Origin: Deltaproteobacteria bacterium UBA6930
GTDB taxonomy: Bacteria > Myxococcota_A > UBA9160 > UBA6930
Direction: 5' to 3'
DNA: 24,236 nucleotides
Assembly (NCBI GenBank): GCA_002450755.1
Contig: DKAI01000175.1
Location: 8,469 to 32,704 of the forward strand
The notes beneath the pieces were generated by a model, which worked only from the letters and a program-made list of their open reading frames with translations, ran no database searches and was not told the DNA's origin. This document shows positions 23,403 through 24,236 of this stretch, piece after piece. Made by a program: the position numbers and the translations under genes. The stretch's first letter is position 1; each line of letters opens with the position of its first letter.

Positions 23403-24236
23403 CTAGGCTGCCAAGCGGTCGGGGAGCAACAATGGTTCTACCTCCCAACTATTTATTTCAGGCAAGCACCTTTCCGCAAAAAGTTTCAAACTTGCCTCTG
23501 CATCTAGATACGACATGCCGCCGTAACTAAACGCAGGCATTATTGCATTCGTTCCAATCATTTCCCTTATGTGTTCAACTTTATCTAGAACTTGCTGAGG
23601 AGTTCCCCATGGCATTAAGTTTACAAAATCGTCGATTGCTCCCTGTTTGCCGTGTTTTTCTAGGTACTTTGTAATGTTCGTATAGAACTCGTATCCAGAG
23701 ACTCCCTCGTGTGGGCCTGCCTCAAATTCGTAATGCCTCATCACCGTTGCATAGTTTGCACCAATCCAAGTCCTTGCCATCTCCTCGGCACGGTCTGAAC
23801 TTTCATCCACAAATACGAAGCCGCCCGAAAACGGTGGAGGAGGTTCTGCACCATTCGTTTCTCGAAAAACCTTTCCGTACGCCTCCAGGTCGTCCTGTAC
23901 AACCTTCCAGGGCTTCTGAGGGATCACCAGCACTCCGATCCCTAGCCTTGCCATTAGTGGCATCGATTCAGGAGAAACTGCAGCTGCATAGGTACGTCCC
24001 TTAAATGTGTATTTTGGTGTCGGGCGAATCTCTCGTCTGGGCTGAGTCCCAAACTCATTATCATATTCCATGTAACCCTTCTCCAAAGCATCTAGTACAA
24101 GTCTGGCGTACTCAACGAACCTCTCTCGACTTGTATTCATATCAACTCTAAAGCCCTCGTATTCGATACGGGCGAGCCCTCTTCCAAGACCTAAGATCAT
24201 TCGGCCATTCGACATCTGATCTAAAAGAGCTATTTC
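23403..24236 (-). CDS. LLM class oxidoreductase (5' end outside window)
   Basis: At least 278 residues of a luciferase-like protein. The open frame runs to the last base of the window (EIALLDQMSNGRMILGLGRG), so the Met at 24215 is internal and the true start and first barrel strands are missing. The SNGRMILGLGRGLARIEYEG region is the flavin-phosphate loop. YAAAVSPESMPLMARLGIG and the C-terminal MPWGTPQQVLDKVEHIREMIG are family-typical. The gene is convergent with the Rieske pair, ending 8 bases from the 115-aa gene. Its cofactor and substrate are unknown. It is the fifth LLM gene of the window. Confidence 0.9.
   Translation of the reverse strand, partial: EIALLDQMSNGRMILGLGRGLARIEYEGFRVDMNTSRERFVEYARLVLDALEKGYMEYDNEFGTQPRREIRPTPKYTFKGRTYAAAVSPESMPLMARLGIGVLVIPQKPWKVVQDDLEAYGKVFRETNGAEPPPPFSGGFVFVDESSDRAEEMARTWIGANYATVMRHYEFEAGPHEGVSGYEFYTNITKYLEKHGKQGAIDDFVNLMPWGTPQQVLDKVEHIREMIGTNAIMPAFSYGGMSYLDAEASLKLFAERCLPEINSWEVEPLLLPDRLAA

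Overview
The window looks like a catabolic, gene-dense stretch of chromosome from a Gram-negative bacterium, most likely a free-living marine or soil gammaproteobacterium-like organism. Support for Gram-negative: two lipoprotein signal peptides, an SLT-type lytic transglycosylase lipoprotein, and a tRNA gene with an encoded CCA end. The taxon is an inference. GC is mid-range by eye, genes are closely packed on both strands with several ATGA overlaps, and no transposase, integrase, phage gene or CRISPR array was seen.

Layout from left to right. (1) 93-1795, minus strand: a glutathione S-transferase and an LLM (luciferase-like) oxidoreductase, overlapping by 4 bases. (2) 1904-3133, plus: a second, long LLM enzyme, followed by tRNA-Arg(CCU) on the minus strand. 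(3) 3366-6181, plus: a short MetE-type zinc methyltransferase, a lipoprotein carrying a complete 2-keto-4-pentenoate hydratase domain, and an EamA exporter. (4) 6300-7361, minus: two abutting reading frames that are best read as ONE gene, an AhpD-like selenoprotein with an in-frame UGA at the second position of the C-x-x-C redox motif and a bSECIS-like hairpin just downstream. A cysteine hydrolase is divergent from it. (5) 8094-11121, minus: LLM enzyme, alpha/beta hydrolase, NAD-dependent epimerase/dehydratase. (6) 11331-15896, minus: FAH-family hydrolase, Nu-type GST, group D flavin monooxygenase, a small helical protein, SDR, and a lytic transglycosylase lipoprotein. (7) 15977-21543: D-aminoacylase-type amidohydrolase (+), fourth LLM enzyme (-), MFS transporter and DadA-like oxidase (+). 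(8) 21552-24236: small 4Fe-4S-type ferredoxin (-), Rieske oxygenase alpha subunit with a co-translated 115-aa partner (+), and a fifth LLM enzyme cut by the window edge (-).

Taken together the genes suggest uptake and oxidative breakdown of one or several organic compounds. Flavin- and Rieske-type oxygenases would activate the substrates, and alpha/beta hydrolase, FAH and SDR enzymes would cleave and oxidise the products. GSTs and a peroxidase-like selenoprotein would handle electrophiles and peroxides, with transporters at the boundary. The substrate cannot be named from sequence alone.

The most notable item is the UGA-recoded AhpD-like gene at 6300-7361. An automatic annotation would split it into two CDSs or call it a pseudogene. 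The second is the hydratase-domain lipoprotein at 4388-5236, a normally cytosolic aromatic-catabolism fold that appears to have been moved outside the inner membrane with its metal ligands intact.
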